NCBI GenBank assembly: GCA_900149785.2
Contig: FSSI02000015.1
Location: 26,696 to 90,695 of the forward strand
Length of the DNA stretch: 64,000 bases
Reading direction: 5' to 3'
From: Sodalinema lacuna_A
GTDB taxonomy: Bacteria; Cyanobacteriota; Cyanobacteriia; Cyanobacteriales; Geitlerinemataceae
In this document: positions 54,144 to 62,219 of the stretch, one piece after another
Numbering within the stretch: the stretch's first letter is position 1
Layout of the letters: the number at the start of each line of letters is the position of its first letter
Made by a program: the position numbers and the translations under genes
Notes under the pieces: model-generated
Told to the model about the DNA's origin: nothing
Databases searched by the model: none
The model's input: the letters and a program-made list of their open reading frames with translations, nothing else

Positions 54144-55561
54144 TTAGGGGGACTGGATCTGCACGTCGAGATCGAGGTTAGACATGACGGGGCCAGCTTC
54201 GTCGTTGCTGGCTGGGCTAAATCGCCAATTATTGACGATCGCCTGGGCAAATCGTTCGTAATCTGATCCTAATCGTTGATCTCCGGGTTGTTTGAGGACA
54301 AATCCCACGGTAGCCCCTCCATCTCTGTCAATGATGAGGCGCACTTGTAGTCGGGTTCCGGGGGCTAAGTCTGACGGGGCCTGATCTCTGGGGATGGTTT
54401 GGGCCGAGGCCTGGATCAGTTGCGGGGGATTGTCGGGAATGTCGCGATCGCTGACTGGGCGATCGTTCAAGACCAAAATTTGCCAGTTACTTGGGGTCGG
54501 TTCGGGAGTCGGTGTAGGTGCAGGTGTCGGTTCCGGCGCAGGTTCAGGGGTTGGCGCGGGAGTTGGCGCGGGAGTTGGCGCGGGTGCAGGTTCAGGAGTC
54601 GGTTCCGGTGTTGGTGTTGGTGTTGGTGTGGGAGTTGGTTGGGGAGTCGGTTCGGGTGTTGGTGTTGGTGTGGGAGTTGGTTGGGGAGTCGGTTCGGGTG
54701 TTGGTGTNNNNNNNNNNNNNNNNNNNNNNNNNNNNNNNNNNNNNNNNNNNNNNNNNNNNNNNNNNNNNNNNNNNNNNNNNNNNNNNNNNNNNNNNNNNNN
54801 NNNNNNNNNNNNNNNNNNNNNNNNNNNNNNNNNNNNNNNNNNNNNNNNNNNNNNNNNNNNNNNNNNNNNNNNNNNNNNNNNNNNNNNNNNNNNNNNNNNN
54901 NNNNNNNNNNNNNNNNNNNNNNNNNNNNNNNNNNNNNNNNNNNNNNNGGAGTCGGTTCAGGTGTGGGAGTTGGTTGGGGAGTCGGTTCAGGAGTCGGTTC
55001 AGGTGTTGGTGTTGGTTCGGGAGTCGGTTCGGGAGTCGGTTCAGGAGTCGGTTCCGGTGTTGGAGTCGGTTCGGGAGTCGGTTCAGGAGTCGGTTCAGGC
55101 GTTGGTTCCGGCGTTGGCGTTGGTTGTGGTGTTGGTTGTGGTGTTGGTTGCGGAGTTGGCTGTGGAGTGGGTGTTGGCGTTGTAACTGGCGTTGGTGTTG
55201 GCTGTGGAGTCGGCTGTGGAGTGGGTGTTGGAGATGGAGGAACAGCGGCGATATCATCTGGCGAGGGTTCGGGAGAGTCGGACTCCTCAAGAGAGTTCTC
55301 AACTGGCGAGTCATCTGGCGAGTCATCGGTTGTCACCTCGGGACGTGGTTCGGGGTTGAGTAACTCAATCGGGACAATCACCTCTCGACTGGGGGAAGGA
55401 GACGGAGAGGGAATTAACAGCCGAGGTTGTATCAATCCCCATAGCAACAGATGAACTCCCACCGAGAGTCCTCCCCATCGCCACCAGATGCGAGGGGAAT
55501 AGGATACAGCGCGATGACGCCAATGGATGGCTTGAGAAATCTCGGGAGGGGAGTCTGACAC
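54144..55561 (-). CDS. TonB-like protein with Pro/Thr repeat, interrupted by an assembly gap
   Basis: Reading from 55561, the protein has a short cytosolic start and one membrane helix (WWRWGGLSVGVHLLLWGLIQ). A periplasmic spacer of (P-x-P-T/E) repeats follows (PTPTPQPTPQPTPTP), then a C-terminal domain (LVLNDRPVSDRDIPDNPPQL, VRLIIDRDGGATVGFVLKQP, QAIVNNWRFSPAS) like TonB/TolA C-terminal domains. The frame is split by 240 N at 54708-54947. The upstream and downstream parts are in different frames across those N, which fits an arbitrary gap length, not a biological frameshift. The true repeat length is unknown. Confidence 0.82.
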
Positions 55562-55890
55562 AGGGATAGAGATGATGCAATATGTGCAATATGAGGACAG
55601 TCGAGGGCAACGAAAACGGGTTTTTTGTAAAGTTATGTTACATAATTGGCGAGATTACGTAAAACTGGCGTGGTTATTCCGACAGATAAAAGGGGAGAGG
55701 GTCTCTGGGTCGTGTATGTTGTCTGGTGAAGCCTGGGTTCACCACGTCATACCTCTCTCCCCTTTTCCTGGCCTCGATGAGATTTGACCATTAAGATCCC
55801 GAACTCGGTGGGTTCCTCTCAAGCTATACCGATAAAGCTATAATTAGACTTCAATCCTAATACTCCGCTACAGCGCTCAGTTTTTTATAT
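55562..55890. other. Divergent intergenic region before der
   Basis: About 330 bases. Contains the structured element at 55688-55766 (listed separately), then an AT-rich stretch with promoter-like character just before the der ATG. No coding frame of interest is visible. Confidence 0.45.
55688..55766. other. Structured RNA or DNA element
   Basis: AAAAGGGGAGAG at 55688 pairs perfectly with CTCTCCCCTTTT ending at 55766. Inside lie GTATG/CATAC and an exact 7-bp stem TGGTGAA/TTCACCA with a seven-base loop. The three stems are nested with short internal loops, a layout like an RNA of about 79 bases. It ends in TTTTCC. The family is unknown to me; it could be a small RNA, an antisense terminator or a leader for der. 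Confidence 0.5.
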
Positions 55891-57255
55891 ATGCCACGTC
55901 CTATAGTTGCTATTATCGGTCGTCCCAATGTGGGGAAGTCGACCCTGGTTAACCGCCTAGCTGGTGGTAAGGAAGCCATTGTCCATGATGAACCGGGGAT
56001 TACCCGCGATCGCACTTATAAGCAAGCCTTTTGGTGCGATCGCGAGTTTCAGGTGGTCGATACGGGGGGTCTCGTCTTCGATGACGATAGCGAATTTCTC
56101 CCGGAAATCCGCGAACAGTCCCGTTTAGCCTTAGCCGAGGCCCAGGTGGCGATTTTCGTCGTCGATGGACAGATGGGACCGACCGCCGCAGACCAAGAAA
56201 TTGCCGATTGGCTACGTCAGCAGTCGGTTCCTGTGATCCTCGCGGTCAATAAATGCGAATCTGTTGACCAAGGCCTCATCCAAGCGGCGGAGTTTTGGGA
56301 GTTGGGGATTGGTGACCCCTTCCCCGTCTCTGGGATTCATGGTAGCGGTGTGGGGGATCTCCTCGATGCAGTTATTGCCCATCTTCCCACGACGTTAGAG
56401 GAAGACGAGATTGAAGAAATTAAGGTGGCGATCGTGGGTCGTCCTAATGTGGGTAAATCCAGCCTTCTCAACGCCTTTGTGGGGCAAAATCGGGCTATTG
56501 TTAGCCCCATCTCGGGAACCACCCGCGACACCATCGATACTCTCGTTGAACGGGAGGGAGTCCGCTATCGCCTCATTGATACCGCCGGAATCCGCAAGAA
56601 GAAACACGTGGATTATGGGGCGGAGTTTTTCAGTATTAACCGGGCCTTTAAAGCCATTCGTCGGTCTGATGTGGTGTTATTGGTCATTGATGCCCTCGAT
56701 GGGGTCACGGAACAGGACCAAAAACTGATGGGCCGGATTGTGGAGGAAGGACGGGCCTGTGTGTTGGTGATTAATAAGTGGGATGCGATCGATAAAGACT
56801 CTCACACGATTTATGACTACGACCAACATATTGATAGTCGCTTCTATTATGTCAGTTGGGCGCAACGGGTCTATGTCAGCGCCCAAACGGGACAACGGCT
56901 ACAAAATATCCTCGATTTGGTCAACATCGCCAATGAAGAACATAAACGCCGGGTTACCACGTCGGTGATTAACGAAGTACTCGAAGATGCCATTTCCTGG
57001 AAGTCGCCCCCCACGAACCGCCAAGGCCGCCAGGGCAAAATCTACTACGGAACCCAGGTTCGCAGTCAACCGCCGACGATTACGCTATTTGTCAATGATC
57101 CCAAACGCTTCAATGACAATTATCGCCGCTACATTGAACGCCAGTTACGAGACCAGTTAGGCTTCACAGGAACCCCGATGCGACTCATCTGGCGCGGTAA
57201 GAAACCCCGCGATATGGAAACCCGAGGCACATCCAACCGCGCTGTCCGAGTCTAA
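55891..57255 (+). CDS. der: GTPase Der (EngA)
   Basis: Der is essential for 50S ribosome assembly. The 454-residue protein holds two GTPase domains, each with a P-loop: AIIGRPNVGKSTLVNRL at the N terminus and AIVGRPNVGKSSLLNAF from about 179. G3 motifs DTGG and DTAG and G4 motifs NKCE and NKWD are also present. A KH-like C-terminal domain follows (TPMRLIWRGKKPRDM). Length and order are normal. Confidence 0.96.
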   Translation: MPRPIVAIIGRPNVGKSTLVNRLAGGKEAIVHDEPGITRDRTYKQAFWCDREFQVVDTGGLVFDDDSEFLPEIREQSRLALAEAQVAIFVVDGQMGPTAADQEIADWLRQQSVPVILAVNKCESVDQGLIQAAEFWELGIGDPFPVSGIHGSGVGDLLDAVIAHLPTTLEEDEIEEIKVAIVGRPNVGKSSLLNAFVGQNRAIVSPISGTTRDTIDTLVEREGVRYRLIDTAGIRKKKHVDYGAEFFSINRAFKAIRRSDVVLLVIDALDGVTEQDQKLMGRIVEEGRACVLVINKWDAIDKDSHTIYDYDQHIDSRFYYVSWAQRVYVSAQTGQRLQNILDLVNIANEEHKRRVTTSVINEVLEDAISWKSPPTNRQGRQGKIYYGTQVRSQPPTITLFVNDPKRFNDNYRRYIERQLRDQLGFTGTPMRLIWRGKKPRDMETRGTSNRAVRV

Positions 57256-57268
57256 GTTCCCGTATATT

Positions 57269-57425
57269 GCCTCTTGCCTCTTGCCATCCCCTCCTGGGAG
57301 GGGTTAGGGGTGGGTTATGCCTCTTGCCTCTTGCCATCCCCTCCTGGGAGGGGTTAGGGGTGGGTTATGCCTCTTGCCTCTTCTTCCCCTGTTCCCTGTT
57401 CCCTGTTCCCTGTTCCCTTCTGTTC
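57269..57425. repeat. Composite dispersed repeat: 50-bp unit plus TGTTCCC heptamers
   Basis: A 50-bp unit starting GCCTCTTGCCTCTTGCCATC is present twice (57269-57318 and 57319-57368) with a truncated third. It is followed by TGTTCCC heptamers. The array is the inverse of the one at 53234-53355 and lies after der. Confidence 0.85.
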
Positions 57426-57472
57426 CCTCTTGCCTTTTCCCCTTAAAACCTGCTAGCATGGGATTCGCCCCT

Positions 57473-57559
57473 GGAGAGGTGGCAGAGCGGTTGAATGCGG
57501 CAGACTCGAAATCTGTTATGGTGTCACAGCCATCGAGGGTTCGAATCCCTCCCTCTCCG
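57473..57559 (+). tRNA. trnS: tRNA-Ser (anticodon CGA)
   Basis: Full cloverleaf with a long variable arm as in class II tRNAs: acceptor GGAGAGG with CCTCTCC, anticodon stem CAGA/TCTG around loop CTCGAAA (anticodon CGA), T arm AGGGTTCGAATCCCT, and a G discriminator. CCA is not encoded. It is followed by a terminator. Confidence 0.95.
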
Positions 57560-57569
57560 CTTTCATAAA

Positions 57570-57604
57570 CCCCCCGGTTGAACGTCAGTCAGCCGGGGGG
57601 TTTT
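57570..57604. terminator. Intrinsic terminator after tRNA-Ser and glmU
   Basis: CCCCCCGG at 57570-57577 pairs with CCGGGGGG at 57593-57600, followed by TTTT at 57601-57604 for the tRNA on the plus strand. The same stem serves the convergent glmU gene, which ends at 57609. Confidence 0.8.
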
Positions 57605-57608
57605 GGCA

Positions 57609-58985
57609 TTAGGTTTTTTGAGGATTCGAGGTGGATTTGGGGGTCATGCGCCAGCCGGGATAGACCACTTGACGCGATCGCGCCACCACGAGACTATCAT
57701 CGGGGACATCCTTGGTGACAACGGAACCGGCCCCCACGGTGACATCTTCTCCGAGGGTGACTGGGGCGACGAGAACACTGTTGGAACCGGTTTTACTGCC
57801 GTTTCCGATGTGGGTGGGATGTTTGTTCACGCCATCATAGTTGGCGGTAATGGTTCCGGCCCCGATATTGACTTTTTCGCCCAAGGTAGCATTGCCAAGA
57901 TAGGCCAGGTGAGCCACATTGGTGTTGTTGCCGACTTGGGTTTGTTTGATTTCGACGAAGTTACCGATACGACAGCCTTGGCCAATCTGGGCTTGGCCTC
58001 GTAAATGACTGTAGGGGCCAATACGACTATCGGCGGCGATGACACTGTCGGAGATGACGGAATAGAGAACGGTTACATTCTCGCCGATGTGACTGTTTTC
58101 AATGAGACTTCCTGGCCCGATACGACTTCCCCGTTGAATCACGCTATCGCCGCGAATATGGGAGTTGGGTTCGATGATGGTGTCGGGTTCGAGGACGATG
58201 GTGTCGTCGAGGGTGATGCTGTGGGGATCGACGAGGGTGACACCGCTGGCCATGGCTTCGTCTTTGAGGCGGGTTTGCAGGATGTCATAGGCGATGGCCA
58301 ATTGTTTGCGATCGTTGACGCCAAAGATTTCTTGGTAATCCTCGACATCGACGACGGTGACGGGATTGAGGTAGTTCACCGCGTCGGTGATGTAGTATTC
58401 GCCCTGATCGTTGTTGGCGTTGAGTTTGGGGAGGATTTGAGCGAGTTTTTCCCAGTCAAAACAGTAGATTCCGGCGTTGATGCGGGGGTTTTGTTTTTGG
58501 GCGGTGGTACAGTCGCGATCTTCGACAATTTGTTCAAAGACGTTGCTGCGATCGCAGAATACCCGTCCGTAGCCTTGGGGGGTGGGATGTTGGGCTGTGA
58601 GAACGGTGGCGGCGTTGCGGCGATCGCGGTGGGTTTGCAGAAGCTGTTGCAGGGTACTGGTTCGCAGTAGGGGAACATCGCCGTTGAGGACGAGGAGTTC
58701 GCCTTGATAGCCGTCGAGATAGGGAAGAAGCTGTTGAACCGCATGGCCAGTTCCGAGTTGTTGGGTTTGTTCGACAAACTCCAGATGGGGATAGTGACGC
58801 AAGGCCTCTTGGACGCGATCGCCCTGGTAGCCAATGATGGGAAAGATGCGATCGGGGGCGATGGGGGCTAAACTCCCTAATACACGCTCGATTAAAGAGC
58901 GTCCGCCCAGGGGATGCAACACTTTTGGAAGTGAAGATTTCATGCGGGTTCCCCGTCCGGCTGCCAGAATTGCTACCGCTACCAT
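57609..58985 (-). CDS. glmU: Bifunctional GlmU: GlcNAc-1-phosphate uridylyltransferase / glucosamine-1-phosphate acetyltransferase
   Basis: GlmU makes UDP-GlcNAc, precursor of peptidoglycan, lipid A and the UDP-sugar used by the wbp-like operon. The 458-residue protein has the nucleotidyltransferase start VAVAILAAGRGTRMKSSLPK, the NGDVPLL site and PRINAGIYCFDWEKL. A C-terminal left-handed beta-helix follows with hexapeptide repeats (GRIGPGSL-type SRIGPYSHLRGQAQIGQGCR) and VAHLAYLGNATLGEKVNIGA, TITANYDGVNK. The end shows a short basic tail. It ends next to the shared terminator. Confidence 0.96.
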   Translation of the reverse strand: MVAVAILAAGRGTRMKSSLPKVLHPLGGRSLIERVLGSLAPIAPDRIFPIIGYQGDRVQEALRHYPHLEFVEQTQQLGTGHAVQQLLPYLDGYQGELLVLNGDVPLLRTSTLQQLLQTHRDRRNAATVLTAQHPTPQGYGRVFCDRSNVFEQIVEDRDCTTAQKQNPRINAGIYCFDWEKLAQILPKLNANNDQGEYYITDAVNYLNPVTVVDVEDYQEIFGVNDRKQLAIAYDILQTRLKDEAMASGVTLVDPHSITLDDTIVLEPDTIIEPNSHIRGDSVIQRGSRIGPGSLIENSHIGENVTVLYSVISDSVIAADSRIGPYSHLRGQAQIGQGCRIGNFVEIKQTQVGNNTNVAHLAYLGNATLGEKVNIGAGTITANYDGVNKHPTHIGNGSKTGSNSVLVAPVTLGEDVTVGAGSVVTKDVPDDSLVVARSRQVVYPGWRMTPKSTSNPQKT

Positions 58986-59205
58986 AGTCGTCTCTTGAAT
59001 CGTTTGTTGAGGTGATCCGTGTCCGTCTGGAGTATATCGCGGTTTCTGTCTGCAATCTAGCCAGAATCAGCTTGACATCCAAATTTTTCTCGCCTACAAC
59101 AGACGAGAGCTTGTCTGACTGACTCGTTTTTTCCTTAAATCCTTGCGGTTCATTGTACGTATCGTTTTCTCAATTGGGCTCAAATTCAATCCTCACTGAC
59201 TTCTT

Positions 59206-59238
59206 GATATTTGCTAGATATTTGCTAGATATTTGAAG
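59206..59238. repeat. 11-bp tandem repeat upstream of a membrane-protein gene
   Basis: GATATTTGCTA occurs twice with a third, altered copy. The array is AT-rich and lies about 45 bases before the ATG at 59283, inside the probable promoter region. Confidence 0.8.
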
Positions 59239-59282
59239 AATATTTGAGTTCAATTCAGTGAATTTTTTAGGACTTGCAAGTT

Positions 59283-61148
59283 ATGTTTAAATCTCGCTTC
59301 CTCTGCGCTCCCCAATTCTTCGTCGTCCTCGGTGTTATCTTCGCCTCCCTCATCGCCTACGGCTATGACTTCCCTTCAGAAAATTTGCTCAATCATGTCC
59401 CGTATCTTGACATTCTCAGAAATCCGGACTTATATCCTCATGACTTTTATGTTCAAGAGTTCACGCAATTTTCCCCGCGCTACTATTACCAAATTACCAT
59501 AAGTGCTTTAATGCACCTGGGTCTTCCCTTGGAGTGGATTTATTTTGGGATTTATAGCTTATCTTACACTGGATTCGTCTCAGGCTTGTTTGCGCTGACA
59601 AAACGGTTTAATGGTTCATGGGTTACAGCCGCCACCGTCACCTTTCTTGCCTTAAGTGCCTCGGTGGGAACGGTTGGATTTGTGGATCTCTTTCGTGCTG
59701 AGCCAATCCCAGCAATTTGGTCAATGGGATTTGTGACTTGGGGATTTTTTTGTTGTTATTCCAATCGCTGGATCTGGGGCTATCTCTTATTTGGTTTCGC
59801 CAGTCTCTTTCAATTTCTGGTTGGCATCTTACCCGGTGTTTTGATGCTGCCGTTATTGTTAGCCTCAGTGTACCGCGATCGCCGTCTCAAGACTCTAATC
59901 CTATCCGGTCTTGCCTTGGCTGGTTTAGCGGCTTGTGTTTATGTTCCCATGAAATTGACCGGCGTCACCAGTAGTGAAATCCTCAGTCACCAAGAATTTA
60001 TTCATATTTACGGAGAAATTCGCCATCCTCATCATATTATTTTTTCCAGTTTAGGGTATCCCAAGTGGCGCGATTTTATCCTGTTTACGATCGCGGGAAT
60101 CATTACGATCGCCACCTTGCCGTCATTGCACCGTGAACAGAAGCAGAATCTATGGGTTCCCATTGTCTTCGGTGCTTTGATTTTGCCTCTTGGCTATCTT
60201 TTTGTTGAAGTTTATCCAATTAGCCTAGTTGCCAAACTACAATTAGCTCGACTCACGCCCTTCATGCAGTTATTGTCTTTACTGGGATTTAGTCTTTTAG
60301 CTCAAGAGTTTTATCGACAACGAAATGTAGGCTCCGCTCTGCTACTGATCCTACTTCTTATCCTCGGATCTAGTCCTTGGTTTGCCCCCATTCTGCTCAC
60401 ATTAGTCTTTACATTAGTCTTTTCTCAAATTTGGCAACCTTGGACGAGTCGAGTCCACAGCAAAATCCAGAGCCGAATTGCTCTGGCGATCGCCGTCGTT
60501 TTATTAATCCTAAAACTTCAAAATAACCCCAGTCAAGCCATTCGTGATCTCGGGTGGCTGGGGATTCTCTGGGCATGTTTAATGCTACCCGTCGCTTTTG
60601 AGATATTGCAGTCAAATTCTCGGGTACAGCGACGGTTTCCGAAACTGATCTCTCGATTGAGCTATAGCCTTGGTGTTGTTCCCTTGCTCATCCTCATCTT
60701 GGGATTGCAAAATCGTCTCCCACCGCTTCTACAAAATCCGTTTACCGGTCGTATTTCGTTGACTCGCGACGCCAATTCTCCTCTTTATCGTTTAGGCCAT
60801 CGTCTTCGAGAGACAACGCCAGAGGATGCTCTGATTTTAATTCCCGGTTCAAGTCACCAGTTCCGAACCTATTGCCAACGCTCTGTGGTGTTTGCGTTTA
60901 AGAGTATCCCCTTTAGCGATCGCGGAATACAAGAGTGGTTTCGGCGATGGCAACAGCTACAAGTTCTGGCCCCAAGTTACAAAGAGCATACCCCAGAACA
61001 ACTGACGCGATTGGCTCAACAGTTCGCCGCCGACTATGTCCTCACTCGGCAAGACTGGCATGGAGACATCCCCTATCCAATTCTCGATCGCGAAGAAGAT
61101 TGGGTCATTTACCAGGTTCCCAACTCTGAGTCTGCTCATCACAATTGA
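59283..61148 (+). CDS. Large multi-pass membrane protein with GT-C-like layout
   Basis: The 621-residue protein has about thirteen hydrophobic segments. It starts with a signal-anchor-like helix (FFVVLGVIFASLIAYGYDF) and an extracytoplasmic loop (HVPYLDILRNPDLYPHDFYV). The last about 120 residues are soluble (LGHRLRETTPEDALILIPGS, AADYVLTRQDWHGDIPYPIL). This layout is like GT-C glycosyltransferases and related transporters, but I do not see the usual catalytic motif. The start ATG at 59283 is favoured; a TTG at 59274 is possible. A terminator at 61290 follows. Confidence 0.78.
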   Translation: MFKSRFLCAPQFFVVLGVIFASLIAYGYDFPSENLLNHVPYLDILRNPDLYPHDFYVQEFTQFSPRYYYQITISALMHLGLPLEWIYFGIYSLSYTGFVSGLFALTKRFNGSWVTAATVTFLALSASVGTVGFVDLFRAEPIPAIWSMGFVTWGFFCCYSNRWIWGYLLFGFASLFQFLVGILPGVLMLPLLLASVYRDRRLKTLILSGLALAGLAACVYVPMKLTGVTSSEILSHQEFIHIYGEIRHPHHIIFSSLGYPKWRDFILFTIAGIITIATLPSLHREQKQNLWVPIVFGALILPLGYLFVEVYPISLVAKLQLARLTPFMQLLSLLGFSLLAQEFYRQRNVGSALLLILLLILGSSPWFAPILLTLVFTLVFSQIWQPWTSRVHSKIQSRIALAIAVVLLILKLQNNPSQAIRDLGWLGILWACLMLPVAFEILQSNSRVQRRFPKLISRLSYSLGVVPLLILILGLQNRLPPLLQNPFTGRISLTRDANSPLYRLGHRLRETTPEDALILIPGSSHQFRTYCQRSVVFAFKSIPFSDRGIQEWFRRWQQLQVLAPSYKEHTPEQLTRLAQQFAADYVLTRQDWHGDIPYPILDREEDWVIYQVPNSESAHHN

Positions 61149-61289
61149 AGCGAAAACCGTTGAAACGGATATCAGTTGCTCGGCATTTATCCCCGAGTTC
61201 GCCTTAAGTCCCCACTGACTTTCTGAGTCCCGCGAGAGGAAGGCAGCCTAAAACGCAATGGGGATCAGGGGATATGAACATCTAGGCTC

Positions 61290-61318
61290 AAACATAAGTG
61301 AAACCACTTATGTTTTCT
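61290..61318 (+). terminator. Intrinsic terminator after the membrane-protein gene
   Basis: AAACATAAGTG and CACTTATGTTT form a perfect 11-bp stem with a four-base AAAC loop, followed by TTCT. It lies about 140 bases beyond the stop. Confidence 0.7.
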
Positions 61319-61389
61319 AAAGAACATCAAGACCACCGAGCAATATGTTACATTTTATGTTTTTTTAAGGAAGTTTCAAATCACGATTG

Positions 61390-61413
61390 CTAAGCTAAAA
61401 ACAGCTTAGGAGG
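61390..61413 (+). promoter_or_regulatory. Hairpin running into a Shine-Dalgarno sequence
   Basis: CTAAGCT at 61390-61396 pairs with AGCTTAG at 61403-61409 around loop AAAAAC. The last bases of the stem are the first of the AGGAGG ribosome site at 61408-61413. Folding in the leader could reduce ribosome access to the ATG at 61421. Confidence 0.5.
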
Positions 61414-61420
61414 TTTGGAT

Positions 61421-61663
61421 ATGGTTAGATTCAACGATCGACAAGAGCAAATCTTAGAGCAGTTCACATTACAAGAGTTGGCCTTGCTCATTTCACAAGC
61501 GATCGCCCGTGAAAGCGATCGCCAAGGGGGCAACTTTACCCTGGACTGGCTCTCCCGTGAGTTCGGCCATCTAGCCTTTAAGTATGGGGATGTCTTGAAC
61601 GCCCTGCCCTCCCAGGACAGCCAAGAGTCCCAACAGCCCGAACCTTTAAGCTTAAGGGTCTAA
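61421..61663 (+). CDS. Small conserved hypothetical protein (80 aa)
   Basis: The ATG at 61421 has AGGAGG seven bases upstream. The 80-residue protein reads MVRFNDRQEQILEQFTLQEL and includes GNFTLDWLSREFGHLAFKYG. It is helical, soluble and of a kind seen in several cyanobacteria. A TTG at 61415 is too close to the ribosome site. The function is not known. A perfect hairpin terminator follows at 61701. Confidence 0.75.
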   Translation: MVRFNDRQEQILEQFTLQELALLISQAIARESDRQGGNFTLDWLSREFGHLAFKYGDVLNALPSQDSQESQQPEPLSLRV

Positions 61664-61700
61664 GCCAACCCTGATCCATTCCGTTAGCGTGAGAGAGAAA

Positions 61701-61730
61701 CCCGATCGCCGGCCGGCGATCGGGTTTTTT
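61701..61730 (+). terminator. Intrinsic terminator (perfect palindrome)
   Basis: A 24-base perfect palindrome from CCCGATCGCC to GGCGATCGGG, with GGCC at its centre, is followed by TTTTTT at 61725-61730. The left flank AAA is complementary to the right TTT, so it may work for both the plus-strand gene and the minus-strand globin gene. Confidence 0.85.
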
Positions 61731-61754
61731 AGGCAGTTTCAGCCCCAGAATAAC

Positions 61755-62126
61755 TTATTGATTTAAAACATCTTTCTTGTGCTGAACATTGCCCACAACA
61801 GCGGCCACTTCTGCCAATAAATCATCAGCAACCCCCATCTCTTTTAGGGTAATGAGCAGATCCTCAGCCACGGCGTCAAAATGTTCACCTTGTAGGCCTT
61901 GTTCTTCGACTAAGGCTTTGTGAGCCTCCCGCATCGAGCGGCCCGTGTAACCCCCGCCACCTAAAGCGTAGGTGAGAAAGGCTTTCTGATGTTGCCGCTG
62001 GCGAGTCATGTTGGTATCGGCAAAAAAGTGTTTGATGCGATCATCGGCTAACACTCGGTTGTAAAACTTGTCCACCGCTGCATCAATCGCCGCGTCTCCA
62101 CCCAGTTTCTCAAATAAAGTCGTCAT
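61755..62126 (-). CDS. glbN: Group 1 truncated hemoglobin
   Basis: The 123-residue protein is a 2-on-2 globin: MTTLFEKLGGDAAIDAAVDK, the FFADTNMTRQRQHQKAFLTY region with histidine E10 and E7-type polar residues, and the proximal histidine in AHKALVEEQGLQGEHFDAVA. These proteins bind O2 and NO and, in cyanobacteria, detoxify NO. It is next to a nitric oxide reductase on the same strand, spaced about 95 bases, which supports an NO role. Confidence 0.93.
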   Translation of the reverse strand: MTTLFEKLGGDAAIDAAVDKFYNRVLADDRIKHFFADTNMTRQRQHQKAFLTYALGGGGYTGRSMREAHKALVEEQGLQGEHFDAVAEDLLITLKEMGVADDLLAEVAAVVGNVQHKKDVLNQ

Positions 62127-62219
62127 CGTGTCTCCTTAAAATTGTTGAATCAATGAAATCAATGAAATAGATGACTCAGGGCAATAACAGACATTATTCA
62201 CCTGAGCCAACTTAATCGC

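Noticed and set aside
54708..54947. Apparent frameshift in the TonB-like gene
   Set aside because: The break coincides exactly with the 240-N gap, whose length is arbitrary.
54394..55454. Plus-strand frames of Gly/Val/Arg or Val/Leu-rich repeats
   Set aside because: These are the antisense readings of the Pro/Thr repeat of the TonB-like gene on the minus strand.
57269..57425. Possible CRISPR array
   Set aside because: The 50-bp units are contiguous with no unique spacers between them.
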